From contig NZ_PVLR01000040.1 in the NCBI RefSeq assembly GCF_002980625.1, forward strand, positions 33,505 to 97,504: DNA of 64,000 bases, read 5' to 3'. Below are positions 1 through 12,357 of this stretch, piece by piece; the stretch's first letter is position 1, and each line of letters opens with the position of its first letter. Position numbers and translations under genes: made by a program. This DNA comes from Malikia spinosa. GTDB taxonomy: Bacteria; Pseudomonadota; Gammaproteobacteria; Burkholderiales; Burkholderiaceae_C. The notes under the pieces were generated by a model. It did no database searches, was not told the origin of the DNA, and saw only the letters and a list, made by a program, of their open reading frames with translations.

Positions 1-642
1 TGACTGAGGTGATCGCGTCGAGGAATTCGCGGTCGTGGCTGATCACGACCATGGTGCCGGCGTAGCGCTTGAGCCAGCTCTCGAGCCAGACCAGCGCGTC
101 GAGGTCCAAGTGGTTGGTCGGCTCATCGAGCATCAGCAGGTCGCTCGGGCACATCAGCGCGCGCGCCAGCTGCAACCGCATGCGCCAGCCACCCGAGAAG
201 CTGTTGACCGGACGATCCACCTCGTTGACCTGGAAGCCCAGGCCCAGCAGCAGCGCCTGCGCGCGTGCCGGTGCGTCATGGGCGCCGGCATCGTGCAAGT
301 CGGTGTAGGCGTGGGCCATGGCCTCGCCGTCGTCGCTGGCCTCGGCCAGCTCGACCGCCGCGCGCGCGGCGGCCAGGCGGGTGTCGCCGTCGATCACGAA
401 CTCGGTGCAGGGCTGGTCGGTCTCGGGCATGTCCTGCGAGACCTGGGCCAGCTGCCACTGGCGCGGCCAGCTGAACTCGCCACCGTCCTCGTGCAGCTTG
501 CCTTGCAGCAACGCAAACAGGCTGGACTTGCCGGCGCCGTTGCGCCCGACCAGGCCGACCTTCTCGCCGGGGTTGATGGTCGCATTGGCCTGGTCCAGCA
601 CCACCTTGGTGCCGCGGCGCAGCGTGACATTGCGCAGCGTGA

Positions 643-646
<4 letters not shown>
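1..646 (-). CDS. ABC-F family ATPase, 5' part only (runs off the window)
   Basis: The first 215 codons of a soluble ABC-F protein (Uup/YheS/EttA type), which act on the ribosome rather than in transport. A Walker A motif (GRNGAGKS) lies at about residues 34-41, the ABC signature SGGW at 151-154 and Walker B plus D-loop DEPTNHLD at 174-181, followed by the H-loop region VISHDREF. No membrane segment is visible, which fits ABC-F. The ATG overlaps the prmB stop codon (ATGA), so it is translationally coupled to prmB. The second ATPase domain lies outside the window, so the exact subfamily cannot be assigned; YheS-like is my best guess. Confidence 0.88.
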
Positions 647-3919
<3,273 letters not shown>

Positions 3920-3974
3920 GTCCACCTCCCGGGCCGCAGCCCAATGGCCCGCCTTGCGCGGGCGCGCTCAGCGA

Positions 3975-4808
<834 letters not shown>

Positions 4809-4818
4809 GATGCTGTTG

Positions 4819-6066
4819 TTAGCGGGAGTTCTTGATGAATTCTGCGATGCGGCGAGCGGCCTCGACGCATTCGGATGTTTCTGCGACCAGCGCCATGCGC
4901 ACGCGCTGCGCGCCCGGGTTGAAACCCTGCGCCTCGCGCGCCAGGTAGCTGCCCGGCAAAACGGTCACATTGTATTGAGCCAGCAGCGCCTTGGCGAAGT
5001 CGGCATCGCTGCCGCCGCTCAGGCCACCAAATTTTTCCGGCACCTCGGCCCAGAGGTAGAAGCCGGCGTCGGGCAGCGCCACGTTCATGACCTCGGCCAG
5101 GATCGGCGTGACGGCGGCGAACTTGGCGCGGTACTGCTCGCGGTTGTCAATCACATGCGGCTCGTCGAGCCAGGCGGCGGCGCTCGCGCTCTGGATCACG
5201 GTGCTCATCGCGCTGCCGTGGTAGGTGCGGTACAGCGTGAAGGCCTTGATCAGCGCCGCGTCGCCGGCGACGAAGCCGCTGCGCAGGCCGGGGACGTTGC
5301 TGCGCTTGGACAGGCTGGTCAGCGCGATCAGGTTCTTGAAGTCGGTCCGGCCCAGCTTGGCCGCGGCTTCCAGGCCGCCGAGCGGCGCCTCGTCGCGGAA
5401 ATAGATCTCGCTGTAGCACTCGTCCGACGCGATCACGAAGCCGTAGCGGTCGCTGAGCTCGAACAGCATCTTCCACTCATCCAGCGGCATCACCGCGCCA
5501 GTCGGGTTGCCCGGCGAGCAGGTGAACAGCAGCTGGGTGCGCTGCCAGATGGCTTGCGGCACGCTGGCCCAGTCGACCGCGAAGTTGCGCTTCGGGTCGC
5601 TCGGCGCGAACCAGGGCTGGGCGCCCGACAGATAGGCTGCGCCCTCGTAGATCTGATAAAAGGGATTGGGGCAGACCACCACCGGCTCGACACCCTCGGC
5701 GGAATCGGCAAAGGCGCGCGGGTTGACCACCACCTGCGCGAGCGAGAACAGCGCCTCGCGCGAGCCCAGCACCGGCAGGATCTGCGTCGCCGGGTCCAGG
5801 CTCAGGCCGTAGCGGCGCTGCATCCAGGTCGCGCAGGCGTTCTTGAGTTCGGGCGTGCCGGCCGTGGCCGGGTAGGTCGCCAGACCGCCGTCGGGCGCGT
5901 TGACGGCCTCGCACAGCTTGTCCTTGAGGAAAGCGGGCGTCGGATGGCGCGGCTCGCCGATGCCGAGGCTGATCGCGCGATAGTCCGGGTTGGGCGTGAC
6001 GCCGGCAAACAGCTGGCGCAGGCGCTCGAAAGGGTAGGGCTGGAGGCGTGACAGGAGCGGGTTCAT
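4819..6066 (-). CDS. dapC: N-succinyldiaminopimelate aminotransferase
   Basis: PLP-dependent class I/II aminotransferase that converts N-succinyl-2-amino-6-oxopimelate to N-succinyl-LL-diaminopimelate with glutamate as donor. The Schiff-base lysine is in [16 protein letters not shown], and the cofactor-binding motifs SPGNPTGAV and [10 protein letters not shown] are clear. I start at [13 protein letters not shown] (415 residues), since the family begins this way; an in-frame ATG six codons upstream (6084) is possible, and neither has a good ribosome-binding site. It is the first gene of the leftward dap transcript, with the CRISPR-Cas locus diverging upstream. Confidence 0.93.
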   Translation of the reverse strand: MNPLLSRLQPYPFERLRQLFAGVTPNPDYRAISLGIGEPRHPTPAFLKDKLCEAVNAPDGGLATYPATAGTPELKNACATWMQRRYGLSLDPATQILPVLGSREALFSLAQVVVNPRAFADSAEGVEPVVVCPNPFYQIYEGAAYLSGAQPWFAPSDPKRNFAVDWASVPQAIWQRTQLLFTCSPGNPTGAVMPLDEWKMLFELSDRYGFVIASDECYSEIYFRDEAPLGGLEAAAKLGRTDFKNLIALTSLSKRSNVPGLRSGFVAGDAALIKAFTLYRTYHGSAMSTVIQSASAAAWLDEPHVIDNREQYRAKFAAVTPILAEVMNVALPDAGFYLWAEVPEKFGGLSGGSDADFAKALLAQYNVTVLPGSYLAREAQGFNPGAQRVRMALVAETSECVEAARRIAEFIKNSR

Positions 6067-6152
6067 GGGGGGAGATTGTCCCATGGCTGACCGGCATGCG
6101 TCGCGGTGGATCGTTGTTGCGATCGGCTGGCAGGCATCGAACCGATCTTCAG

Positions 6153-6182
6153 TTGAAATTCGAACCTGTTATCGAATTAAAT
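6153..6182 (+). promoter_or_regulatory. Candidate sigma70 promoter for cas1-cas2-3
   Basis: TTGAAA (6153-6158) and TTAAAT (6177-6182) are separated by 18 bases in the A+T-rich part of the region. Transcription would give a leader of roughly 175 bases before cas1. The -10 matches only four of six consensus positions, so this is tentative. Confidence 0.35.
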
Positions 6183-6311
6183 AGCCAAATCGGGTACGAT
6201 GGCTATCGAGATATCCTGATATTGAAAACGCAAAAGTGAAGGTGGATCTCGCCAGCGGTAGCCATTGTTTCGCGTTAGCTTGCTGTCTTCCGGCTGGCGC
6301 TGTCGATCAAG

Positions 6312-6344
6312 CTTGCCAATGACGCATATTCCGCACTTGGCAAG
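6312..6344. promoter_or_regulatory. Inverted repeat upstream of cas1 (possible operator)
   Basis: CTTGCCAA at 6312-6319 and TTGGCAAG at 6337-6344 form a perfect 8-bp inverted repeat with a 17-base spacer. It ends 22 bases before the cas1 start codon. No T-tract follows, so it is not a terminator. It could bind a dimeric regulator or fold in the leader RNA. Confidence 0.4.
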
Positions 6345-6366
6345 ATGGTGTACCGATGGTGGCTTC

Positions 6367-7380
6367 ATGCAAGACTTTAATCCTTCAGATCTGAAGACCA
6401 TTCTTCACTCCAAGCGCGCGAATCTCTACTATCTGGAACATTGCCGGGTGCTGGTCAATGGCGGTCGCGTGGAATACGTTACCGAGCAAGGCAAGCAGCA
6501 GCTCTACTGGAACATCCCGATCGCCAACACCACCACGGTGTTGCTGGGCACCGGCACTTCCATCACCCAGGCGGCGGTGCGCGAGCTGGCCAAGGCCGGC
6601 GTCATGCTGGGGTTCTGCGGCGGTGGCGGCACGCCGCTCTTCGCAGGCGTCGAGCAGGTTTTGGAGGTGGCCTGGATTCCACCGCAAAGCGAATACCGGC
6701 CCACTGAGTACCTGCAGCATTGGGTGCGCTTCTGGTTTGATGATGGCTTGCGCCTGCAGGCGGCCAAGCAGTTTCAGCATGCCCGTCTGGAGCGTCTGCG
6801 CCAGCATTGGGCTGGCAGCAAGGCACTGAAGGAGCAGGGCTTCACGCCCGACCTGGAGGCCTTGGGTGCTATGTTGCGCTCCAGTGCCGTTGCGCAGGCA
6901 CAGGCGTTGGACCACACGGCGCTGATGACCGAGGAAGCCCGTCTGACCAAGCAGTTGTATCGCCTGGCGGCGGGTGCCACCCGCTACGGTGACTTCACCC
7001 GCGTCAAGCGGGGCGATCCCGCGACAGAGAACATTGACGCCGCCAACAAGTTTCTCGACCATGGCAACTATTTGGCCTACGGACTGGGGGCTACCGCTTG
7101 CTGGGTGCTGGGCATTCCGCATGGTTTGGCCGTGTTGCATGGCAAAACCCGGCGTGGCGGTCTGGTGTTCGATGTGGCCGACCTGATCAAGGATGCCGTC
7201 ATCCTGCCGCAGGCCTTTGCCTCGGCGATGAAGGGGCACGGCGAACAGGAGTTTCGCCAACGCTGTGTCGAGGCGCTGATTCGTACCGAGTCGCTCGATT
7301 TCATGATCGATACCCTCAAGGCGACTGCCCTCACACTCGGGCAGCAGACGACCACGCACGCGACACAGGGCGCGGCATGA
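6367..7380 (+). CDS. cas1: CRISPR-associated endonuclease Cas1, type I-F
   Basis: Metal-dependent integrase that inserts new spacers at the leader end of the array, acting with the Cas2 domain of Cas2-3. I start at MQDFNPSDLKTIL, the usual I-F start, giving 337 residues; the open frame extends 34 codons upstream without similarity. Conserved acidic and histidine residues are in MTEEARLTKQL (Glu190), IPHGLAVLHGKTRRGG (His258 or His252) and LVFDVADL (Asp269/Asp272), matching the E-H-D pattern of the family. Its stop overlaps the cas2-3 start (ATGA), as is usual for type I-F adaptation genes. Confidence 0.95.
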   Translation: MQDFNPSDLKTILHSKRANLYYLEHCRVLVNGGRVEYVTEQGKQQLYWNIPIANTTTVLLGTGTSITQAAVRELAKAGVMLGFCGGGGTPLFAGVEQVLEVAWIPPQSEYRPTEYLQHWVRFWFDDGLRLQAAKQFQHARLERLRQHWAGSKALKEQGFTPDLEALGAMLRSSAVAQAQALDHTALMTEEARLTKQLYRLAAGATRYGDFTRVKRGDPATENIDAANKFLDHGNYLAYGLGATACWVLGIPHGLAVLHGKTRRGGLVFDVADLIKDAVILPQAFASAMKGHGEQEFRQRCVEALIRTESLDFMIDTLKATALTLGQQTTTHATQGAA

Positions 7381-10300
7381 ATATCCTGCTCATCTCGCAA
7401 TGTGACAAGCGGGCGCTGACGCAAACTCGTCGTATTCTTGATCAGTTTGCAGAACGTCGAGGAGACCGCACCTGGCAGACCCCGATCACGCAGGACGGGT
7501 TGGAGACCCTGCATCGTCTGCTGCGTCAGAGTGCCCGCAAGAACACCGCCGTGGCCTGCCATTGGGTGCGAGGCATCGACCACACCGAGTTGCTGTGGGT
7601 GGTGGGCGACCGCCGCCGCTTCAACAGCCAAGGAGCGGTGCCTACCAACACCACCACACGCAATCTGCTACGTGTCGAGGACGAGAACGACTGGCATAGC
7701 GCCGAGGACATCCATCTGCTGGCCGCGCTGGCTTCATTGCTGCACGACCTCGGCAAGGCGAGTGCTGCCTTCCAGGCGCGAATGGCTGGCAAGCTCACGG
7801 AGCGCAATCGCTACCGGCACGAATGGATCTCGCTGCGCCTGTTTCAGGCCTTCGTTGGTGCAGATGACGATGCCGTTTGGCTGGCCCGCCTGGCGCAACC
7901 CACGCCGAAAGACGACGCTGCCTGGCTGGACTGGCGCAGCGGGCGGTTGGAGCGCGACGGACTCGATGCCGGGGTTAGCCCTCCGTTTCAGGCGCTGGCT
8001 CATGCCCCGCTTGCCCAAGCAGTGGCTTGGCTGATCATGACCCATCACAGGTTGCCGGTCTTGCCTGCGTACAAGGAGGGCGAGCAGCAACGGCTGGGTC
8101 AGAAGAGTGAGCATTTCAGTGCGACCAGTCTCAAGGCCCCTTTGCTGAAGATCGACGCGGGCTGGAACGAAATCGTCATTTCCCCCTCGACCCCCGCGAA
8201 CAAGAACCGGGAAGTCGGGCCCTACTGGGAGTTCCCGCATGGCCTGCCGGTGACGACACCTCACTGGCGAGTCCAGGCCAAACGGCTGGCCGAGCGGCTG
8301 CAGCGACGCCTGACACACCCTGATCGGGGCGTGGGCTTTGCCTGGTTGCAGCAGCCCTATGTCATGCACCTCTCACGCCTGGCGCTGATGCTGGCGGACC
8401 ATCACTACTCCAGCATCACGGCCACCGGTCGGGATAGTGGCCGCGTCGAGGTGCCGCCAGGCTATCCCCTGCTGGCCAATCTGCGCAAGGAGAGGGACCG
8501 GTCGGTCGGCAACCAGACACTTGATGAGCATCTGCTGGGTGTGGCACGCGACAGCCGTCTCATCACCCATGCCCTGCCGCGCTTCGCCGCAGACCTGCCC
8601 ACGTTGCGCGACCACAAACCCCTGCGTCAGCGCAGCAGCGATCCGCGCTACCGCTGGCAAGACCGGGCTGCCGAGCTGGCTGCCAGCAAGAGGTGCCAGG
8701 CCGCCGAGCACGGTGCTTTCATCGTCAACATGGCCAGTACGGGTTGCGGCAAGACCCTGGGCAATGCCCGGGTCATGCACGCACTGGCCGATCCCGAACG
8801 CGGATTCCGCTGTGCTTTCGCCCTGGGTTTGCGCACGCTCACGCTGCAGACCGGGCGGGCGTTTCGCGAACTCTTGCAGCTGCGTGACGACCAGATCGCC
8901 ATCCATGTGGGTGGCAGCGCCAGTCGGGCCTTGTTCGAGCACTATGAGACGCTGGCCGAGGGGCAGGGCTCCGCATCGGTGCAGGCCCTGCTGGACGAGG
9001 ACAGCGATGTGGATTTCAGCGGCGACTCGGGTCCCGCAGACCTCAATCCCCTGCTGGCTCGCGCGCTACATGACCCGAAGATCAACGCCTTGTTGCTGGC
9101 GCCGCTGCTGGTCTGCACCATCGACCACCTTACCCCGGCCACGGAGAGCCAGCGCGGCGGCCGGCAGATCGCACCCATGCTGCGCCTGCTGAGTGGCGAT
9201 CTGGTGCTGGATGAGCCCGACGACTTCGACGTGGCTGATCTGCCCGCCCTCACGCGCCTGGTGCATTGGGCGGGTCTGCTTGGTAGCCGGGTACTGCTGT
9301 CGTCGGCAACCCTGCCGCCCGCGCTGGTGCAGGGCCTGTTCATGGCCTACCGCGCCGGCCGCATCGAGTTCCAACGCCATCGAGGCAAGCAACCCGGTGC
9401 CGCCACTGCGCCCGAGATTGCATGCCTGTGGCTGGATGAAGAACAGCAGACGGCAGTGGCCTGTGCCAGCGCTGCCGCTTTCGAGAGTGCCCATACGGCC
9501 TTTGCTCGCGAACGCCACGCTCGTCTGACAAGGGCTGAGGCGCGTCGCTGCCATGAACTGGTGCCGTTGCGATTGGGTGGCTTGAGCCCGGAGCAAATCC
9601 CGCTTGAGTTCGCCCGTCTGGTGCTGCAGCAGGCATTGATGTTGCACGGGCGCCATCACAGCGCCGATCCGCAGCAACCTGACCGTCGTGTCAGCTTCGG
9701 CCTCGTCCGCATGGCCAACATCGATCCCCTGGTGCAGGTGGCTCTGGCCTTGTATCAGCAGGGTGCGCCCGATGGAGTGCAGATCCACCTGTGCGTCTAC
9801 CATTCCCAGTTTCCCCTGCTGATCCGCTCCGCCATCGAGCATCGGCTCGACACCACGCTGCTGCGACACCAGCCCGCGGCGGTGTTCTCGCTACCCGATA
9901 TTCGAGCCAGGCTGGAGGCACACCCTCACGCCAAGGACCATCTCTTCATCGTGCTGGGATCGCCCGTCACAGAGGTCGGCCGGGACCACGACTACGACTG
10001 GGCCGTGGTGGAGCCTTCGTCCATGCGTTCCCTGATCCAGCTGGCCGGACGAGTTCGGCGACACCGGCCCGGCCCCTGCACGCTGCCGAACATCGTGGTG
10101 TTCGACACCAATCTGCGCCACTTCAGTCAACCGGGTCGGGCGGCTTTCCAGCGTCCAGGGTTTGAGGATGATGGCGCCTTCAAGCTCCAGACCCATCAGC
10201 TCAGTGCCCTGCTGCGACCCGAGGAGCGGGAGGTGATCGACGCCCGACCGCGCCTACTGGCTGCGGCCCCGGAGGTCTTTGCGCCTACCTTGCGATTGGT

Positions 10301-10832
10301 GGATCTGGAGCATGCTCGGCTGCAAGCCGCTATGCTGCCCGTCGAGGTCAAGCCCGTGACCCTGACCCCACGCCAGCTACGTTCGGGCGGTGCTGCGGCA
10401 CTGGCGACGATGGTGCCCGTCAATGCCGCCTCGTGGTGGCACGAGCCCGCCGCCGATGCACTGCTCACAGCCATGTTGCCGCAGCACTCACCGTTCCGGT
10501 ACGACCCGGTCGTGCATGTCGATTTGTGCCTGCGCCCGAACGACGACACCGGCGAGGTCGAACTGACCGAGGTGCTGGATGCCGATCGAGGGCGGCGCCT
10601 GTATCAGCCCCTGGAACGTTCCCTTCACGAACGCATTTCCGATGACGCCGTGCGCGGCCACGGCATCTCACCCTGGTTTGAACAGAGCTACGACCAAGCC
10701 ATTTCCGAGTTAGCCGAGGCGCGCGGTCTTTGCCTACAAGCCTGTGCCGAACGCTTCGCGACCTTGAGCCTGCCGAAAAGTCAGCAAGGCTGGCGCTCAC
10801 ATCCGGTGCTGGGCTTTGTCAGAAGACGATGA
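7377..10832 (+). CDS. cas3: Cas2-Cas3 fusion nuclease-helicase, type I-F
   Basis: A Cas2 domain fused to the HD nuclease-helicase, the hallmark of type I-F. The protein (1151 residues) starts at an ATG overlapping the cas1 stop, and its first ~95 residues form the Cas2 part (MNILLISQCDKRA). The HD motif LLHDLGKA is at about 121-128, Walker A GCGKT at 456-460 and the DExD/H box DEPDDFD at 612-618, followed by the SSATLP motif. It joins Cas1 in spacer uptake and degrades DNA once the Csy complex has formed a full R-loop. No frameshift or missing catalytic motif is seen, so interference appears intact. A separate transcript on the opposite strand terminates right at its stop codon. Confidence 0.95.
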   Translation: MNILLISQCDKRALTQTRRILDQFAERRGDRTWQTPITQDGLETLHRLLRQSARKNTAVACHWVRGIDHTELLWVVGDRRRFNSQGAVPTNTTTRNLLRVEDENDWHSAEDIHLLAALASLLHDLGKASAAFQARMAGKLTERNRYRHEWISLRLFQAFVGADDDAVWLARLAQPTPKDDAAWLDWRSGRLERDGLDAGVSPPFQALAHAPLAQAVAWLIMTHHRLPVLPAYKEGEQQRLGQKSEHFSATSLKAPLLKIDAGWNEIVISPSTPANKNREVGPYWEFPHGLPVTTPHWRVQAKRLAERLQRRLTHPDRGVGFAWLQQPYVMHLSRLALMLADHHYSSITATGRDSGRVEVPPGYPLLANLRKERDRSVGNQTLDEHLLGVARDSRLITHALPRFAADLPTLRDHKPLRQRSSDPRYRWQDRAAELAASKRCQAAEHGAFIVNMASTGCGKTLGNARVMHALADPERGFRCAFALGLRTLTLQTGRAFRELLQLRDDQIAIHVGGSASRALFEHYETLAEGQGSASVQALLDEDSDVDFSGDSGPADLNPLLARALHDPKINALLLAPLLVCTIDHLTPATESQRGGRQIAPMLRLLSGDLVLDEPDDFDVADLPALTRLVHWAGLLGSRVLLSSATLPPALVQGLFMAYRAGRIEFQRHRGKQPGAATAPEIACLWLDEEQQTAVACASAAAFESAHTAFARERHARLTRAEARRCHELVPLRLGGLSPEQIPLEFARLVLQQALMLHGRHHSADPQQPDRRVSFGLVRMANIDPLVQVALALYQQGAPDGVQIHLCVYHSQFPLLIRSAIEHRLDTTLLRHQPAAVFSLPDIRARLEAHPHAKDHLFIVLGSPVTEVGRDHDYDWAVVEPSSMRSLIQLAGRVRRHRPGPCTLPNIVVFDTNLRHFSQPGRAAFQRPGFEDDGAFKLQTHQLSALLRPEEREVIDARPRLLAAAPEVFAPTLRLVDLEHARLQAAMLPVEVKPVTLTPRQLRSGGAAALATMVPVNAASWWHEPAADALLTAMLPQHSPFRYDPVVHVDLCLRPNDDTGEVELTEVLDADRGRRLYQPLERSLHERISDDAVRGHGISPWFEQSYDQAISELAEARGLCLQACAERFATLSLPKSQQGWRSHPVLGFVRRR

Positions 10833-10854
10833 AAAAGGCCGGCTGGGCCGGCCT
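10832..10854 (-). terminator. Rho-independent terminator of the minus-strand mini-CRISPR RNA
   Basis: Read on the minus strand, an 8-bp perfect stem AGGCCGGC / GCCGGCCT with a 3-base loop (10836-10854) is followed by five T residues reaching the cas2-3 stop codon. On the plus strand it lacks a T-tract, so it serves the minus-strand RNA. Confidence 0.75.
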
Positions 10855-10855
10855 G

Positions 10856-10875
10856 CTGCCTGTGCGGCAGTGAAT
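10856..10875 (-). repeat. Degenerate CRISPR repeat 2 of the mini-array (3' handle lost)
   Basis: Identical to the first 20 bases of the array repeat except for loop base 14 (C for T). The eight bases that would form the next handle are replaced by the start of the terminator stem. Confidence 0.85.
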
Positions 10876-10901
10876 GGAAACACCCTTTTCAAACAGGTAA
10901 T

Positions 10902-10930
10902 TTTCTGAGCTGCCTCGCGGCAGTTACGGA
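10902..10930 (-). repeat. Degenerate CRISPR repeat 1 of the mini-array (5' part decayed)
   Basis: Keeps ACTGCC, the GGCAG arm and the full CTCAGAAA handle. Its loop is GCGA, a GNRA-type tetraloop, instead of GCATA. The 5' bases have diverged. The handle ends in A, like the oldest repeats of the main array. Confidence 0.82.
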
Positions 10931-10957
10931 CGGAAGGATAGCGTCTTTGACGATTGC

Positions 10958-10991
10958 CATGTTAAAAAATTTATTTTTAAACATGTAATGG
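10958..10991 (-). promoter_or_regulatory. Predicted target site of the mini-CRISPR guide, upstream of cas8f
   Basis: On the minus strand a CC dinucleotide (10991-10990), the type I-F PAM, is followed by ATTAC-A-TGTTT-A-AAAA (10989-10974). The guide reads ATTAC-C-TGTTT-G-AAAA, so 14 of 16 bases match and the mismatches fall at positions 6 and 12. Beyond position 16 pairing is poor. A 32-base footprint would reach 10958, abutting the cas8f -35 box and covering a possible -35 box of the mini-CRISPR. The site is also a near-palindrome with CATGTT arms. Confidence 0.8.
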
Positions 10992-10992
10992 A

Positions 10993-11021
10993 TTGACGTT
11001 AGGCTCCCGGAAGTCTAGCAT
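10993..11021 (+). promoter_or_regulatory. Promoter of the cas8f-cas5f-cas7f-cas6f operon
   Basis: TTGACG (10993-10998) and TAGCAT (11016-11021) with a 17-base spacer. The -35 is five of six to consensus. It gives a short leader of about 34 bases before cas8f. The predicted Csy binding site ends one base upstream of the -35 box. Confidence 0.6.
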
Positions 11022-11061
11022 TCAAGCAACCGGTCTGTGACACCGGCAATCAGGGAGATCT

Positions 11062-12357
11062 ATGTCGAATCCATCCGTGAGGTCCGCAGCCATCCGGGCG
11101 GTCATCACGCAGTTCCTGACGGAGCGGCGTGACGGCAAGCTGGAGAAGCTGAAGGCCGATGACCCCAAGCGGGATGCCGCCGCCGAGCAACTGCGAGCGC
11201 AGTTTGACCCCCCCGTGTGGCTGGAAGACGCCGCGCGGCGCGTCAGCCAGATCCAGGCCGTGACCCATTCACTCAAACCGACGCATCCGGACGCCAAGGG
11301 GACCAATCTCTACTGTGCACCAGCCAGCCTGGCAACGCTCTCCTTGGTGGGAAGCCATTGTCTTGGCGACGATTTTGCTGGCGACGTGGTGGGCAATGCC
11401 GCAGCACTCGACGTCTACAAGCTCCTCAAGCTGGAACACGAAGAGCAAAGCCTGCTCGACCTGATGCTCGCCGGGGACCCCGATGTCGCCGCTGCACTGA
11501 GCGATGATCCTGGACAGGCGGCTGAATGGGTGCAGGCATTTTGCAGTCTGGTGCAAGCCAGGGGTCAGCTAGCCAGCCATGGGCTGGCCAAGCAGGTGTA
11601 CTGGCTGGTGGGGGAAGACCCGCTCAACGATGAAGACTTCCATTTGCTGGCCCCGCTGTACGCCACTTCGCTGGCGCATCGCGTGCATGCCACCATTCAG
11701 GAAGACCGCTTCAGCGAGGTAGCCAAGGCTGCGCGCCAGGCGCGCTGGAGCCAGCAGTTTCACGAGCACCCGACGCGCGACTATCCCAACCTGGCGGTGC
11801 AGAAGCTGGGTGGCACGAAACCGCAGAATGTGTCACAGCTCAACAGCGAACGCGGTGGCAACAATTACCTGCTGGCATCGCCGCCCCCCGTCTGGCAGAC
11901 GCGCGATCTGGCTCCGTTGCTGCGGTCGGAGAGCTTGTTCAAGCGCTTTGAGCGCCAGGACGGTGTGTGGCGGTGCGTCAAGGCGCTGCGTGACTACCTG
12001 GAATCTGACCCAGCCAAGACGATGGCAACGCGCGATATGCGTGACGAACTCGCCGCCGAGTTGGTGTCCCACTTCGTGCTTTTCGGGGCTGCTTTCCGTA
12101 GCCTGCCCGAGGGCTGGAGTAACGATCCCGAATGCCATCTGCATCCTGCAGAAAAAACATGGGTCGATGCTGGTGCCGCGATCAATCGGCCCGGCGATTG
12201 GGCCGACGTGCTGGCGGGTCGCTACGCCAACTGGCTGAACGGACAACTCAGTAGCAAGCAAAGGCTGCATATGGGCGATCGGGAATTCCAACACTGGCAA
12301 ACCGATCTGGCTGATGAACTGGCCGCCTATGAATGGGAGATGAGTCATGCCGACTGA
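11062..12357 (+). CDS. cas8f: Csy1 / Cas8f, large subunit of the type I-F surveillance complex
   Basis: Large subunit of the I-F (Csy) complex, which recognises the PAM and binds the 5' handle of the crRNA together with Cas5f. At 431 residues it has the usual size. Recognisable Csy1 features are the N-terminal helical stretch and the central segments HEHPTRDYPNLAVQKLGG and NSERGGNNYLLASPPP. It is the first gene of the interference operon, 229 bases after cas2-3, behind its own promoter. Its 3' end overlaps cas5f by 11 bases, indicating coupled translation. It is the gene most directly under the predicted mini-CRISPR repression. Confidence 0.94.
   Translation: MSNPSVRSAAIRAVITQFLTERRDGKLEKLKADDPKRDAAAEQLRAQFDPPVWLEDAARRVSQIQAVTHSLKPTHPDAKGTNLYCAPASLATLSLVGSHCLGDDFAGDVVGNAAALDVYKLLKLEHEEQSLLDLMLAGDPDVAAALSDDPGQAAEWVQAFCSLVQARGQLASHGLAKQVYWLVGEDPLNDEDFHLLAPLYATSLAHRVHATIQEDRFSEVAKAARQARWSQQFHEHPTRDYPNLAVQKLGGTKPQNVSQLNSERGGNNYLLASPPPVWQTRDLAPLLRSESLFKRFERQDGVWRCVKALRDYLESDPAKTMATRDMRDELAAELVSHFVLFGAAFRSLPEGWSNDPECHLHPAEKTWVDAGAAINRPGDWADVLAGRYANWLNGQLSSKQRLHMGDREFQHWQTDLADELAAYEWEMSHAD

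Larger units (their letters stand above)
6067..6366. other. Divergent intergenic region between dapC and cas1
   Basis: About 300 bases without a convincing gene, markedly more A+T-rich than its surroundings. It must hold the leftward dap promoter and the rightward cas1-cas2-3 promoter. It also contains a perfect 8-bp inverted repeat (6312-6319 / 6337-6344). Two short open frames here have no recognisable product. Confidence 0.6.
10832..10930 (-). ncRNA. Degenerate two-repeat mini-CRISPR, predicted cas-regulating crRNA-like RNA (CreR-like)
   Basis: In minus-strand order the element has four parts: a degenerate I-F repeat (10930-10902), a 26-base spacer-like segment (10901-10876), a second repeat whose first 20 bases match the main array at 19 of 20 positions (10875-10856), and the terminator stem. 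Both repeats keep the CTGCC/GGCAG stem that Cas6f recognises; the first has a GCGA tetraloop and a complete CTCAGAAA handle, while the second loses its handle and runs into the terminator. Cas6f cutting would release an RNA of 8 + 26 + 20 = 54 bases, against 60 for an array crRNA. The first 16 guide bases match the cas8f promoter region. A possible promoter is TTAACA (10965-10960) and TATCCT (10940-10935), spaced by 19. Expression and processing are inferred. Confidence 0.82.

Noticed and set aside
6163..6176. A second target of the mini-CRISPR guide upstream of cas1
   Set aside because: Seven bases (ACCTGTT) match guide positions 4-10, but there is no CC PAM in register and no seed pairing at positions 1-3.
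10931..11061. A toxin RNA (CreT-like) next to the mini-CRISPR
   Set aside because: I looked for a small ORF or structured RNA on either strand between the mini-array and cas8f and saw none convincing, so I describe the element as a regulator only.
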